From contig JAURVB010003122.1 of NCBI GenBank assembly GCA_033002965.1, positions 34,234 through 98,233 on the forward strand: a DNA stretch of 64,000 bases, given 5' to 3'. Source of the DNA: Piper betle. Lineage: Eukaryota > Streptophyta > Magnoliopsida > Piperales > Piperaceae. The position numbers were made by a program, and so were the translations under genes. The notes below the pieces were generated by a model. The model was given only the letters and a program-made list of their open reading frames with translations. It was not told the DNA's origin and did not search any database. Below are positions 48,874 to 62,400 of the stretch, piece by piece; position 1 is the first letter of the stretch, and every line of letters starts with the position of its first letter.

Positions 48874-50640
48874 GAGTCTTTAATACCGTTAATAAATAGT
48901 TAAATATTAATAACATGATCAAAGTTGAAACCTATTTTAACTTCACAATGTGACAAACTTGAGCATATCTTTTAAGAAAAATACATTTAATTTCATTTTC
49001 TTAAATGATTATCATTGTATTGATTAAATATTAATACTAATTGTTACGAGCCTAAACACAAATTGGTAGACCTAAATTACTTCTTAAAAATATTTAACAA
49101 AGTTGAAAATTTATAAGTACATCTCAATTATATAAAGGACAAAAAATCTTATCTGATAAATATTTGATATGAGACTATTTTTAAAATATTATATTATATT
49201 TACTTTCTAGAAAATTTTATTTCAAAATTCTTTTTTAAGCTTTTTGAGCTTTTTCCATCTTGGACTTTTTCTCCTTTTACAACCCATCATTTAATTCCTT
49301 CTACAACCTATCATTTGATATAATTAAGAGTTAACTATGATATTATTTGCAACGACTCAAGTCAAGTGCAAACTAGTGAGTTTAAGTTATATCTTAAAAG
49401 ATACTTTATTAAGTTGAAAATTTATAAGCACATCCCTATTTATGAATAAGATATTTTCCCGGTTAGCATCGGATGTGAGATCATTTTTTTAAGATATTAC
49501 ACAAGTAAGTAATGAAATATTGATGATTTCGTAAAAACCACATTCTAACTTGATGACTTGGTAAACTTGACTACGTCATTAAGGAAAAATATAGTAACAT
49601 CATTTTTTTAAAATTAAATATCACTTACACCTTTGAAGATGTGTCCAAATTTGTCATGTCATTAAATAAAATTTGATCCAACTTTTATTTCATCATCAAT
49701 ATTTAATCATTTACTAATAATATCTTTGTTTAATTAATACATTAATAAGTTAGAAAAAAATATTAAAAATATTTTTCTTTGATAATGTGTTCAAGTTTTT
49801 TCACATTATCAAGTTAATATATAGTCGAGACTCCAATCACATCATCAATATTTAACTACTTACTTAAAAGTATTAGAATCGAGGGGGTATAAGTGATTGT
49901 TCTCTAACGTCAGGGGGGCACGAATATAAATGATACTTTTTGCATAAAAAATAGAAGATGCAATGGATTTTACTCTTTCCTAAAACGACTGACTTGCACC
50001 ATTTACTTTTAAAAGGAAAAAAGATTTTGTTGTCCTGACATTATTGTCAACCAAGATTGTGGACATTTAGGTGTCTCAGAACTACAATCAAGATGGACGA
50101 CACCTGGTCATTCATTGTCAAATCTGGCCCTGAATAAATCTGATGTTACCTCTTTAGTTAATATAATATCTAGGATGCTTAGATGTTAAAGGAGTTTTTA
50201 GTTATACTTGTTAGTCATTAAAGTGGCATGACTTAGAAAACTTTAATATTTAACCACTATTTTTAATTGTTCTTTTAGTGATGTTAAATAAATATTTTTC
50301 TTGAACAATTAAAATCATTAATTTTTGTCCTTGGAGGTCACTCAAAGGTAAGTCATTGCATTTTAGTTAATGAAATAAAATGGATATTTTGATATACTCA
50401 ACTAATGTGTTTGTTCATCCAAAGATAATGTTCAAATTAATCTAAGGATAATTGATTGTCCATTAAAGTTATTTAATTAATATCCATTTTAGTTAAAATT
50501 GTATTTGAGGGATCACCCAAATAGAACTTATTATACATAATAATTTTTTAATCCATTAATTTAACTCAAACCATTAACGAGTGAGCATGCCTTATTATTT
50601 TGCAATCATAGACATGTTCGGTCTAAGAAATGAGGGGTTA
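48874..50640. other. AT-rich intergenic region left of the copia element
   Basis: No gene recognised. A repeated phrase near 49280-49520 and the 'cacttacacc' echoes suggest an old, low-complexity repeat. The copia 5' LTR was not identified here. Confidence 0.4.
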
Positions 50641-51956
50641 AGTTTAATGGACTCAATTATGCCAAATGCTTTGAACAAATCTACTTTCAATTGGGTGTGT
50701 ACTTAGACAAAACATTAATTAATGATAAGCTCTCAGCCATTACCGAAATAGGTTCCCATGATGACAAATCTTATTTTGAGACTTGAGAGCAGTCAAATAG
50801 GTTGACCTTAAGCTTAATAAAAATGATGATGGCTGAAAATACCAAGCGATCGATGCCCAAATCCAACAGAGATAAAGGAATTAATGAGCAAACTTAAATC
50901 AATTGTAAGAGCTCTCATAATTGACTTGACGACTAAGAAATTTGAATGGTCGCAACCCATTCATGATCATGTAACATCAATTTCCAATCTTGCCGCAAAG
51001 CTAAAAATAATAGACATGGATGTTAGTGAGACTTTCATTGTCCAATTCAACATTAATTCTTTTCCTTCTGAATATGGCCAATTCTAGGTGAACTATAACA
51101 CCATAAAAGGAAAATGGAACCTTCAAGAAATAAAGGTCATATTAATTCAAGAATAATAGAGATTAAAGAAGATTACAAACCACTCAACTCATCTTACTTT
51201 GCATGAAAGAGCCAGTTCCGATAAGAACAAGAAGGGAAAACCCTATGTTAATGTTAGAGAGGAAATTCATAAAGAAATCAAATGTTTCTTCTACAACACC
51301 TCAGAAATGATTGTCCGAAAAGGAAAGCTTGGCTCAAAAAGAAAGGTACATACATTATTTCAATATGTTTTTAATTGAGGATCTAAAAATACTTAGTGGT
51401 TAGATCTTGGTGCTACTACTCATGTTTCTAATATTATATAGGGATTCCTTTTGATCTAAAATATAAATGAAAATAAATAGATATTGTATATGGGAAACAG
51501 AATGAAAGCACAAATTGAGAGCATTGGGATGTAAAGATTGATCCTTGATACTAGATGTCGTATGGATCATAAAAAATGTCTTAATAATTTCGATTGTGCC
51601 CACAATTTAGTTTTTGTTGGAAAGTTGGACGTAGACTTTAATTTCAATATTGGACATAATATATTTTCTTTATACAAACACAAGTACTATTATGTTTCTA
51701 GTACTTTGTTCAATGGTTTATATCAATTCAATATTGATGAAAATTTTGGTAAATCTCTGTCTAATGTTACACATAATTTTGGTTTAAAATGTGGTGCTAC
51801 AAAATGAACACTCTCTTTTCTTAGGATGTCAAAAATTAGTTCATATATTCAAAGAAAGGGTAATGAGGTCGGTAAAAAGTAAAATCTTATCTCATTTAGA
51901 TTTTACTAACTGAGATATTTGTGTAGATTGCATTAAGGGTAAGCAAACAAACCACA

Positions 51957-51961
51957 CATAA
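51957..51961. repeat. Left target-site duplication (CATAA) of the gypsy insertion
   Basis: CATAA recurs at 58314-58318. Removing 51962-58318 restores collinearity of the copia integrase. Confidence 0.88.
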
Positions 51962-54544
51962 TGTAACACCCCGTTTCGGTTCACCCGTGAACCGACCCAG
52001 AAATGTCACCGGTGACCAAACCGTTCGCTAATCTACTTGGTTCGGTTAAGCCGACCCGGATCTGCCCTCGGCGTCTCAAGATGGAGATGCAATCATGAAA
52101 TGCATGAATGAGAACAATTGGGTTCTAACGCAGTCCTACATGCATGCTATAATGTACAAGCAAAAACAAGATAAAACAATAAATGAGAAACCAAAAGAAA
52201 ATATATACTGCTACGTAAAAACGGACAGAGTTTCCCCTAAAAGTGCAATAAGGGCCAACCTGTCCACAACAAAGGTATATAAATATTTTATGAAAATACG
52301 ATAACACATAGCAATCTACCATGACATTCAATCATTATCTCATTTGTTTTCATCTAAGCTGAGGCTGAACTCAAGGCTCCCTGCTCATTCACATCTATCC
52401 GTTCATTTCATAACAATCAATTTATCAAGACAAAACATTCTAATAATCATTCACACAGCATTAAACAACCATCATTATACATTACACGCGGCAGGTACAT
52501 GTGCGCGCGGTTCCGTGCTGCTCCTCCGCAGTCCCGACAGCTTTCATCGCTCGCATTCCTCACCTACATATATATAGAAAAACCGTCAGTAACGAGTGTT
52601 ACTGGCCCGGAAAATAACTAATATCAATCTGGCATAGGAGAGCAAACTCTCCTGTTGAATGAAAACCATATACTTCCTCAAGAACTCTCATCAGGGCACA
52701 TATGGGAGCCGTCGCCCTCGGGTCGACAGCGTCCCCCTTTCTTTCTCATTCTCATACCTTGGCCATTTCTCTATCGCTTCTCGCATCAAATCTCATTCAT
52801 TTCCGCCCTCTGCACCTTCCATATTACTCCTGGCCTTGAGTACGAAGGCCGAGCACTCTCAGGCAGTCGCCTTTAGTACCCTTTGAAACCACAAGTCTAG
52901 ACATGCGCTGCATTGCAGTACCCGTGAACCTCCACACTTCTCCGGGTTTGAGGAACTCAAAGGTGGAGTTGTCAGGATCCCTCGGGAATGAAACGGCCCG
53001 CACACCATTCCAGAGCCCACTATCGACTCACACGTGCCCGCTCGCGTAGCACGGTAGTCGGATTTCCCTCATTCAATCTCTCACTGAAAACGCGAAAACT
53101 ATAAATATATATAGGGCTAGGTTGGGATTTATACAATAGGCCCAAAGGCATCGTGAGCTGGATCTGAAGTTCGAAAATAAACTCGAGGGATCTCATCCTC
53201 GAGGGTTATTAATCCAGAAAATCGTTGGTTAAATGACCCGAGTTAAGTGGGATCTGATAAAATGCCACTTAACTCGTCCTGCACATGATAAATCAAATAC
53301 ACAATAGAGTAGCATAAAAATAGAGAACGAGTCCTAAACGGACCTGGTAGAAGCTCCAAACGGGTCCACGCGCCTAGGCGGCGAGCTCCTATACCATACC
53401 TACACAATCAAGCTAAAAACTAACGCCCGCATGATGAATCACACATCCTATAGCATGCACATACAATCAACACAATCACGCATCAATCAACACACATCAA
53501 CCTATATCAATTCTAGCAAGTCTACTTAGGCTAGTTTGCATTAGATCATGATCATTACCTAGTTACCCTAATTAGTTTCTTAGCCTCCATTTTTAACACC
53601 ACTTAATTAAACAAATTTTATATTTTATCCTTAATCAAATCTACATTTATATATATTATTATAACACACAATTCACCAATCTTACCATGCAATTCTAACA
53701 ATCAATACTTTCACATAATTAAGTTAAAATAAATTATACCCCGCGTCGTCGAAAATCGGCGACAACTAGGGTTTCCGTTTCGTGACTTGAAACTCGAATT
53801 CGGCACCTAGCGGTGTCCGAAGTCCGATCAGATTGGATCGGGTGCGTTCGGCAGATGATCCGGCGAATTTCCCACGAATCCAATTTTCCGGCGGTTCCGG
53901 CGGTTTTCCGGCGAGTGTCGGCAGTTTTTCGGCGGATTCCGGCGGTTTTCGGCAATGATTCGGGACGGGGCAATCAGTGGGTCTATCAGCACCAGCTCGA
54001 CGAGCTTGGTCCGAGGGTAATATCAAACAATGTAGCTGGGGCAGCGATGGCCGTCGACGGCAGCGTCAAAAATGGGCGGCGGTGGCGGCGCGCTCCGATC
54101 AGGACTACGGCCGGCCTCGACGTCAGTCGGGATGATGGGGGAAACGTCGGCGACAGAGAGAGGGTGGTCGTCGGGGTCATAGCAGCGACGGTGTGGCCCT
54201 GACGACTGCGGAATCAGGCTCGGAGTGGCGACGGCCGAGGCGGCTTCACGGCATCGCGGCGGTGCGCTAGCAGGCGATGGATGGCCGGGGTCGGTCGGGG
54301 CGGCACGGCGACAGCACGACAAGGCGGAGCGACGTCGATCGGCAGCAGGGCGGCGGCGGCAGCACACAGCGGCAAGGGTTTTAAGAGGGTAAGGGTCGGG
54401 AGGGAGAAAAATACCCTCAATGGCAGTTTCGTAATTAAGTATTGACTCGATTCCTACTCGAGTGAAAATAATAACTAGTTCGTAATAAATTCTAAAAAAT
54501 CTAAAAAAATATGGGAAAATCCCATAAAATAAAACAATCTTCAA
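51962..54544 (-). repeat. Left (3') LTR, subfamily D, truncated
   Basis: Keeps the family architecture: a palindromic terminus (CGGTTCACCCGTGAACCG), the CAGTAAC hairpin near 52587, the 'gggatctcatcctcgagg' block near 53190, the intron-like segment 53400-53739, a GC-rich block 53740-54390 and the leader palindrome near 54440. It ends before the U3/TATA region. By eye only around 65-70% identical to the right LTR in its terminal part. Confidence 0.8.
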
Positions 54545-55307
54545 ATCTGGAGTGGCTACTTTCATCAGTGCTGACTGGCCTTCAATAGTAATCCTGATCT
54601 TTTCCTCATCATATCGAGACCTCTGTCTGGTAAAGTGAAGCCAAAACTGCTACCAGCAGGTCATAAACTAATGGAGGAGGGGATGTGGTGAAGTACCCAT
54701 TGGACTGCCGATCCACCTCGCTACTCATCCTCATTCATCACTATCTTCTGGAAGTGGTCCATCTCATGTATCAACTAGCTTGCTAATATCTCTATACTTC
54801 AAGCTCCTTATTATTACCCATTTTCTTTTTAACTCATTCCTATCATGTACACCATGTCCCATGGAAATAGGACTGATGTGGTGACATACAAAGGACGGAC
54901 ACCTGGTCAACATCCAATCAATCCAAATCTCTTGTGCGATGGACAAAACTAGTGGGTCTCTAAGCCCATCGTGACAAGCCTGTCAGATTCCTGCTGACGG
55001 CTACTGACATCCAAATCTGGTATAAGATTGGAACTTATACCCATTCTACCCCTACTAGCACTACACATACCTTGCTCACATCTAACTTACCAACTGTCTG
55101 ATATCATCCCATAGAAATGACCTGTCAACTCAACTAAGGTCAGTTCCACATAATTCTGATCCAGTCCTGAATACACTGTTATCCAAACAACTTGTGAAGA
55201 AAATCTGCATCTAAAGAAAACATACGAAAACATACCTGCCAGCTGGACTCGGAGCAGTCTTTGCACACACATCACCTATAAAAGTATCATACATCTTAAT
55301 CGGCCGA
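54545..55307 (-). other. Internal domain remnant of the gypsy insertion
   Basis: About 760 bp between LTR D and the primer site. Part of it (54.7-54.9 kb) resembles 23.2-23.58 kb beside solo LTR B ('ctactcatcctcatt', 'gtggtgacat'). No gag or pol motif recognised; short minus-strand frames only. Confidence 0.55.
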
Positions 55308-55324
55308 GAGTGGCTCTGATACCA
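55308..55324 (-). promoter_or_regulatory. Primer binding site (initiator Met tRNA)
   Basis: Minus-strand TGGTATCAGAGCCACTC, four bases from the LTR end at 55329; its first 14 bases match the complement of plant initiator Met tRNA. It identifies 55329-58313 as a 5' LTR and orients the whole LTR family. Confidence 0.92.
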
Positions 55325-55328
55325 ATGT

Positions 55329-58313
55329 TGTAACACCCCAAATCCGGTTCACGCTCGTGAACCGAACCGGCATGTTACAGGCCCCGGTTAGGTCGGCTAA
55401 CCCGAACCTAACTCATGTGGATCCAATCTCGGCGTCTTAAGATGAAGATACGATCCATCATGAATGAATAAATACGAAAAATCCTAACATGGTACTACAT
55501 GAATGACAAGCAATTCAAAATACACACCAATACAGTTACGATCATAAAATTCTGAAATAAAACAGACAGGGTCTCCCCTAAAAGTGCGATTAGGGTCCAC
55601 CCTGTCAAAATAATATATACAAGTATATAAGCATATATCAACAATTTCATTACACACAATCTGATATACTATAAGCTCATTCTGGAACTTGGGTCCTAAC
55701 CCATCATACTTTTGCTGCGCTACTCTGATCATTTCATTTCATGTCATTGTCATGCATCAAACATTTAATCATGTCATTCACAAAATAATAACATAATAAT
55801 ACAATATTAAACATTCAGAAATCTAACATGTGTGTGCACAAGACCTCATTGCTCCTCCGTCCAAGCTGGCTCATCCATCTCGTGCTTATCACCTACATAT
55901 ATATAAGAAAAACGTCAGTAACAAGCGTTACTGGTCCGGAAAATAAAATAACTATAACAAACTGGCTATGAGAGCAAACTCTCATCTGAAAGAAAACATC
56001 ATACTCCACGTGAACACTCTGAAGGGCACTACTGAGGAGCCACTGGGCTGCAGACCCGGTAGCATCCCGAACTTACTGCTCTGCTGCTGGTACTGTGCTA
56101 CTCTCAGCACTTCTTTTTCAGTACTTCTCGTGAAACTTTATCCTAAGCCCTCTCCTTACCTCCATATTTCTCCTGGCCTTGAGCACGAAGGCCGAGTACT
56201 CTCAGGCAGTCGCCTTTAGTACCCTTTGAACCACAAGTCCGGACATGCGCTGTACTAAACAGTACCCGTAAACCTCCACGTTCTCCGGGTGTGAGGAACT
56301 CAAACGCGGAGTTGTCAGGATCCCTCGGGAATGGAACAGTCCGCTGGCACTAATCCAGAGCCCGCTTTGACTGTCACGGCATCCTCTGCATGGTACGTGC
56401 AGTCGGTTTCTCCATCTCTCGTCTCACTGAAAACTCGATAAAACTATATATATAGGCCTGGGAAGGGATTCATATAATAGGCCCGAAGGCAACTTGTGGT
56501 GGATCTTGTTTTCGAAATCATCCTCGAGGGATCTCATCCTCGAGGGGTTATTAATCCGGAAATATTCGATTAAATGGCCCGAGTTAAGTGGGATCCGATA
56601 AAACGCCACTTAACCCGCCCTGCAATAATAAAATAAACATACAATGGAAGAGCGTAAAACAAGACGAGTCCTAAACGGACCTGGTAGAAGCTCCAAGCGT
56701 GTCATCGCGCCTAGGCGGCGAACTCCTACTCCGTACCTACACATCAAAACTAAACACTAACGCCCGCTAACTAAATGATGCATCAAACTCAATAACATCA
56801 CAATCACAATGCAAGCATCCATCAACATAACAATCAGAAAATCATAAAACTAATTAATCCTAGCTCATCCTATTCATACTAATTTTATTATATTTTCCTA
56901 AGTTACATTACTCGATTAGCATGCTCAACTCGATCTACCTCATTAGATTACTTATTATTCATTCTCCCTTAATCTCATCATACAACTTATCATTTCATCC
57001 CTAATTAGTCATTAATCACCTCATGTAACTTATCACTATCAATCACATCAATAAATCAATCCTACAATAAATCAATCCTAGCATGCTGTGCTAGCACTCA
57101 TCATCAATTTTAAATAAATCGATCGGAGGTAATTATACCTCACGTCGTCGGCGATCGGCGACGGCTAGGGTTCTGCCGCGCGTCTCGGAGCTCAAATTCG
57201 GCGCTCATCGGCGTCCGAAGCTCGATCGGGCTCCACTGGGCGAGCCCCGCGGAAGATCCGGTGAATTCTGGCGAATTCCAGAAATTCCGATTTTCCGGCG
57301 GTTTTCCGGCAGCTACTGGCGGTTTTCCGGCGACTTCCGGTGGTTTTCCGGCAACCATCGCCTACGGCGTCTACTGGTCGGAAAGGGGTCGTGTTGGGTA
57401 CCCTCGGAACCGGCTCGACGAGCCCGACTCATCTATGAGGTCGACACAGCCAATGGAGGTGGCGGCTCGCCGGAAAATGCATAAAACAGCTCCGGCGCAA
57501 TGGGTGGCTAGATCCGGCCGGCTAGGGCGGCGATGGCCTCCGTGCCGGTCGGGGAGGGTCGCTGGAGGGCTGAGGGTGCTGAGGAAACCTCCTGATCATG
57601 GCGGCGACGATCACCGGCGGCGCGATCGCCAACGGAAACGCAACGCGGCGCGGCGATTGGCGAGGCGTTCCGGCGTCGCGGCGGCCACATGGTGGCCGGA
57701 CCTGGTCGGGGCGGCAGGGCGACGCCGTGGCCGGGCTGGGCGGCGTCGATCGGCGGCCAGGCGGCGCCGGCCGTGGCGGCGGTGGCGCGCGAACAGGGGC
57801 GGCGCGGGCGAGGGTTTGGGCGCGGGGGAAGAAAAAGTCGGGGTGAAAATGGGTGGCAAACTCGTAAATAATACTTGACTCGTCTCCGGCTCGAGTCAAG
57901 TATCATAACTAACTCGTATTAAATCCTAAAAAAATTCATAAAAATCGGGAAAAATCCCGTAAAATCAAACAACACCAAAAAATTATAATGGTATGCTCTA
58001 GAACTATCAACCCACCCAAACTGCCCGAACGCGTCCTAACGCGGTAAACGGCCTAATACTAATTCTACGATCCACTATATATAAAAATAAAAAAAATGAC
58101 TGGCATACTCTCATATATCTGATAACTCATTCTGTTCTGCTGTGTTCATGACGTTATCATCATATACTTGGGTACGCATGACCCTCATAGCTCATACACG
58201 CGACTGGCATCGGCTCGGTACACGTGTCCTGAAACTGACTCAACTCGAAAAAAATAACGGTCGACCCGACCGGTTCTAAATATAAAACCCTAACTCGAAT
58301 CGTGGGTTTTACA
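55329..58313 (-). repeat. Right (5') LTR, copy C of the 3 kb family (2985 bp)
   Basis: TGTAACACCCC...GGGTTTTACA on the plus strand. Near-identical to copy A over 55.86-56.75 kb and 57.1-57.9 kb, less so elsewhere. Contains the terminal hairpin, CAGTAAC hairpin, intron-like segment 56737-57138, GC-rich block 57139-57860 and the leader palindrome near 57870-57905. Confidence 0.92.
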
Positions 58314-59496
58314 CATAAAAACATACCGTCATAAGAAACAATGAACCACCTCAACTAATACACTAATATTTGTGGTCCTTTTGACATTCCTTCATTGAAT
58401 GACGAAAATGTTTCTCACGGTATTGTAATTTATATTTATTGTAAGAAAAATCTCAATCGGTGAATGTCATAGAAGTATTCATTAATGAGGTGGAAGGTCA
58501 ATTAGACAAGAAAGTTAAAGTTTTGAGGTCTGATCGAGGTTGTGAATATTATGATAAATTTGACAAAAATAGTCAAATTTTAGGTTCATTTGCAAAATAA
58601 CTTCAAAGTTGAGGTATTTGTGTTCAATATACAATGTCAAGTACACCTCACCAAAATGGTGTGGCTGAAAGGCAGAATCGTACTCTTATAAAAATAATTA
58701 AGAGTATGTTAAGTTATAGTCCTATATCCATGTCATTGTGGATGAATGGATTGAAGACTCTAACTTAACTGTCGAAGATGGTCCCTACTAAGGGAATTGA
58801 AAAGACACCTTACAAATTGTAGATAGGATGGAGGTATCTCTATGTTTGGGGTTCCCCAATAGAAGGGTATATAATCGATGTGAAAGAAAACTCAATACGA
58901 AGACCATTAGTGGTTATTTCATCGATTATTATGAAAAGTCCCAATAGTATAAATTTTACTGTCCTAATTATAGTACGAGAATAGTTGAATCTGACAATTC
59001 TTAGTTCATTGAGAATGATCAAGTTAGGAAGAGCTTAGAATCACAAAAAGTGGACATTCAAGAAACTCTGGCAGAAACTTCTTTAGCCAATACTTCTTAT
59101 ATTGTTGTCCCTCTTGTCATATCACAATTCAATAGTATACGAGAATAATAACTGACACTACAAAACCCACATAACAATGAAGTATCTAATACTATATAAA
59201 TTCCAACTAAACAAGTTGTTCAATCAAAAATCAACTATCTCAAATGACCATATAATTTATTCACATGATCATGAGTGTAACTCGAACATCGATAAAGGTC
59301 CAACTACTTAGTAGAGTTGCACAAAGATCATAACAAGTCTGTTGTAAATGAGTTTTAAAAACCAAATGTGACTAGTAAAAACAATTCAAAAATTGCTAAT
59401 AAAAATTGCTTAAAAACTTGTATGAATAAAAATATAAACATAATTGGATGCATAACTAATCTCATGTTTTGTACACTAATAAAAATATATTTCTGA

Positions 59497-62400
59497 GTGT
59501 TTAAAGGAAAAGCTGCACCGTAGCACTATTTTTATTGATTCAAATCGTATATTAATTTATGGAGTTTGAAAAATATAACTATAAGTAAGCATTTAAGTTC
59601 CATTTATTTTAATAATTTATTCAGTGAGATAGCTATTAGATGGAGTTTGCTATAATATTTAATACAACAACAAATCCCCTCTGTTTCTGTACATGATTAT
59701 CATACTATAATTTTTATCACATCAGGAAAATTGCTTTACCACATGCTACAACAAATCTCTGGTCAATTGGGTTTGTACCAATTTGATAATTTGATGGACC
59801 CATATCTTAATTTGTAATTTGGTATTTTGGAAGTCAGAATAGCGCGACTCTTCCAGTGAAGATCATTTTACTCAAATGAGTCTATCTCAGAAGGATTTTA
59901 TCAAACAAGATCGTTCTTGATCCTTGGAAAAAAATAAAAACGTCCCCGACGTGTCAAGATTCACCTAATATCAACCTTATAAAGTATCAACCGCTGCATA
60001 TCATAATCATAAATATGTTTACCCTTTTACATACCATCATATTTCATCAAACATTCTTCAACGATCTAGAGCATGCATTTCGCATGTCAAGCTGTTCACA
60101 CACTCGTGGAAAGAGATGCATGCAAATTCATGAACTTATTACATAGTAGGCGCTTATTCGACATATATATATGTGCGAACTATAAAGAGAAGGTGTTCAA
60201 GCTCTGCGAACGATGACCTGTGCTCCATGTTGAGGGCGAAGGGTGAGAACTATATATGGGGCATGAGTGTATGAAGGTGAGAGCTCAAAGGAAAATTGTT
60301 GCAGAATCATGGACAACGCCAACTTAGCTTCCACCAGAGCAAAGTTCTGTCCAATGCAGATTCTAGGTCCCCATCCAAACGGGAAGAATGCCAACGGGTG
60401 CTTGGACGCCTTCGAAATTCCTTTGGAGAATCTCTCTGGGTTGAACTCAAGGGCATCCTCTCCCCAGAATTCCTTGTCATGCTGGATAAGGAGAACAGGC
60501 AGGGACAGCTGAACTCCTGGGGGTAAACAGAAATCTCCAAGCTTCATCTGCTTGTATGTACACCGAACAATTTGCGTTGCGGGGCCATATAACCTAAGGA
60601 CCTCATTTAGTATCATTGTTGTCTGTAGAAGAAATTCATTCGAATATCAGTAGCACATCCGATAATCTAGAATTCGAGACGGGTTTTGTGTATAAATGTG
60701 GACTTACAGTCTTAAGATGGCTTAATCCATCAAAATGTGGTTGATTCTTCCCAAACACTTGCAACACCTCCTCCCTAGCTTTTGTCTGCCAGTAAGGATG
60801 CATACATAGCACAAGGATTGTCCACGTCAACAATACTGAAGTTGTTTCCATTCCAGCAAAATAGAACAACTTGCACTCTTCTATTACATCTTCAATTGTC
60901 ATTCTATTTGTCGTCTTGTGATTCACTGAATTGTCATTGTTTCCACTATTGTTGTTAGACTCCAGCAACAAACTCAGTAAGTCGTCATTTGCAGACTCCC
61001 GGCTTTCATTGCCGCCTCTTTTCTCACTATCATATCCATCAAGAGTTTTCTCACTTTGAGATCCAGTTCTTTCCTTCTCCTGTTGTCCTTCGTCGGCAAA
61101 AACCTACAATGTTTGCTTTAGTAAAATAATCAGTATCCTAAAATGACAAAAAATATCAATATCAATGTAAATGCACCTCGACCCAGGAATGTAAACACTT
61201 CGAGCTGCCTTTATGAGAAGTTCTGCCTGTTCAGCTTGAATCTGAAATATCTGTTTCCCTTCTTCAAAATTGCTCCCAAATGCTGTTCTAGCAATGACAT
61301 CGCCAGAGAGGTTTTGGAATTCTGGCCACATATCAATTTCAATCGATTCCTTTGCTCCAATCAATCTCTCCCAATGCTGAACTAACACTTTGCAGCTTGT
61401 GAGAAATAATGGATGCATCCTCTGTCACCAGAAGTAAACAACACAATATATACTTACCAACAAAGAAGGAATGATACTCTTTTTTTTTCTTGGTTATAAG
61501 AATTAGGTAGATGACCTTCAATTTCTCTTGGTGAAAGGCAGGAGTAAGAATTCGCCGGTGTGTAGCCCACTTTTCACCGTCGATATTAGCCAAGCCCTTG
61601 GCTAACAATTTAGTGAAAGGTGTCTGCTTTGTTTTTGCAAAATGACCAAACTTATTATTGAGGACTTCCTTGATCAGTTCTGGATCCATGATGATCACTC
61701 TAGGAACTGGCCCAACCCACATAAATGACATCTTACCTGTGAATTTACCCCCAATGTCATCAATTGCATAATCTATCAACAACAATTTAAAAAACAAACA
61801 AAGAGTGGTATCCTCTAATGGAGCGGCTTCTTGAACCAAATAATATACATATCTGATTACAGAAACAATCAGCAAAAATTACCAAACAAAAAAAAATACT
61901 AGCAGATAATCTGTCTGGTAAATGGAAAATAATAACCAAAAAAGATCCAGGGAGTTGACTTCGAATAGCATACAGTTCAGACCGAGACAAGAACTAGTAA
62001 CAAAATAAAAGGGAAGCATCAGTATCCATGTCTAGTAGTAAAACTATTAAATCATCCAAAGTGAAGAAAAAAAGAAAAAAAAAGAAGAAACAGTAAAAAG
62101 AACCAACTTTTCTATACTACAAGGTATACTACTACATGAACATAAGATTGAGAAGAGAAGCAGGCACCATTGTCCTTGACGATCTTATCCAAAAGGGGAA
62201 GAACTCGAGGCACCAACTGGTGGGAAAGACCCATGGGCTTAGACCACGCATCTTCCATCATTTTGGAGTTCTCCTTCAAATTCCCATACAGCAGCCTGTA
62301 GGAAGGACCGTTGATGCCCTGCTTCCTCAGCTGTCTCTGCAGCTTCATGGGCTTCCACCAAATCCAGTTCAGAATCTGCACACACCAGTAAACGAGAAGA

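Larger units (their letters stand above)
51962..58313 (-). mobile_element. Non-autonomous gypsy LTR element with two different LTRs, inserted in copia integrase
   Basis: TG at 51962, CA at 58313, perfect target duplication CATAA, and a primer binding site inside the right LTR. Only about 0.8 kb of internal sequence remains and it has no long ORF. The left LTR is a diverged subfamily and lacks about 300-350 bp of its promoter end. The right LTR is complete and near-identical to solo LTRs A and B. Confidence 0.85.
50641..59320 (+). mobile_element. Ty1/copia element, dead and lacking reverse transcriptase, split by a gypsy insertion
   Basis: Translating the plus strand with its many stops and frameshifts gives copia domains in order. 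Gag (AKLKIIDMDVSETFIVQF, NSFPSEYGQF) lies at 50.65-51.2 kb. A protease remnant (WLDLGATTHVS, with Leu where the active-site triplet normally has Ser) is near 51.4 kb, and pre-integrase near 51.5-51.8 kb. The integrase zinc region (CIKGKQTNHT) ends at 51961 and resumes at 58319. The integrase core (VLRSDRGCEYY, TPHQNGVAERQNRTL, SLWMNGLKT) is near 58.5-58.8 kb, with linker sequence to about 59.3 kb. No RT or RNase H was found and no LTR pair was identified. Confidence 0.85.
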
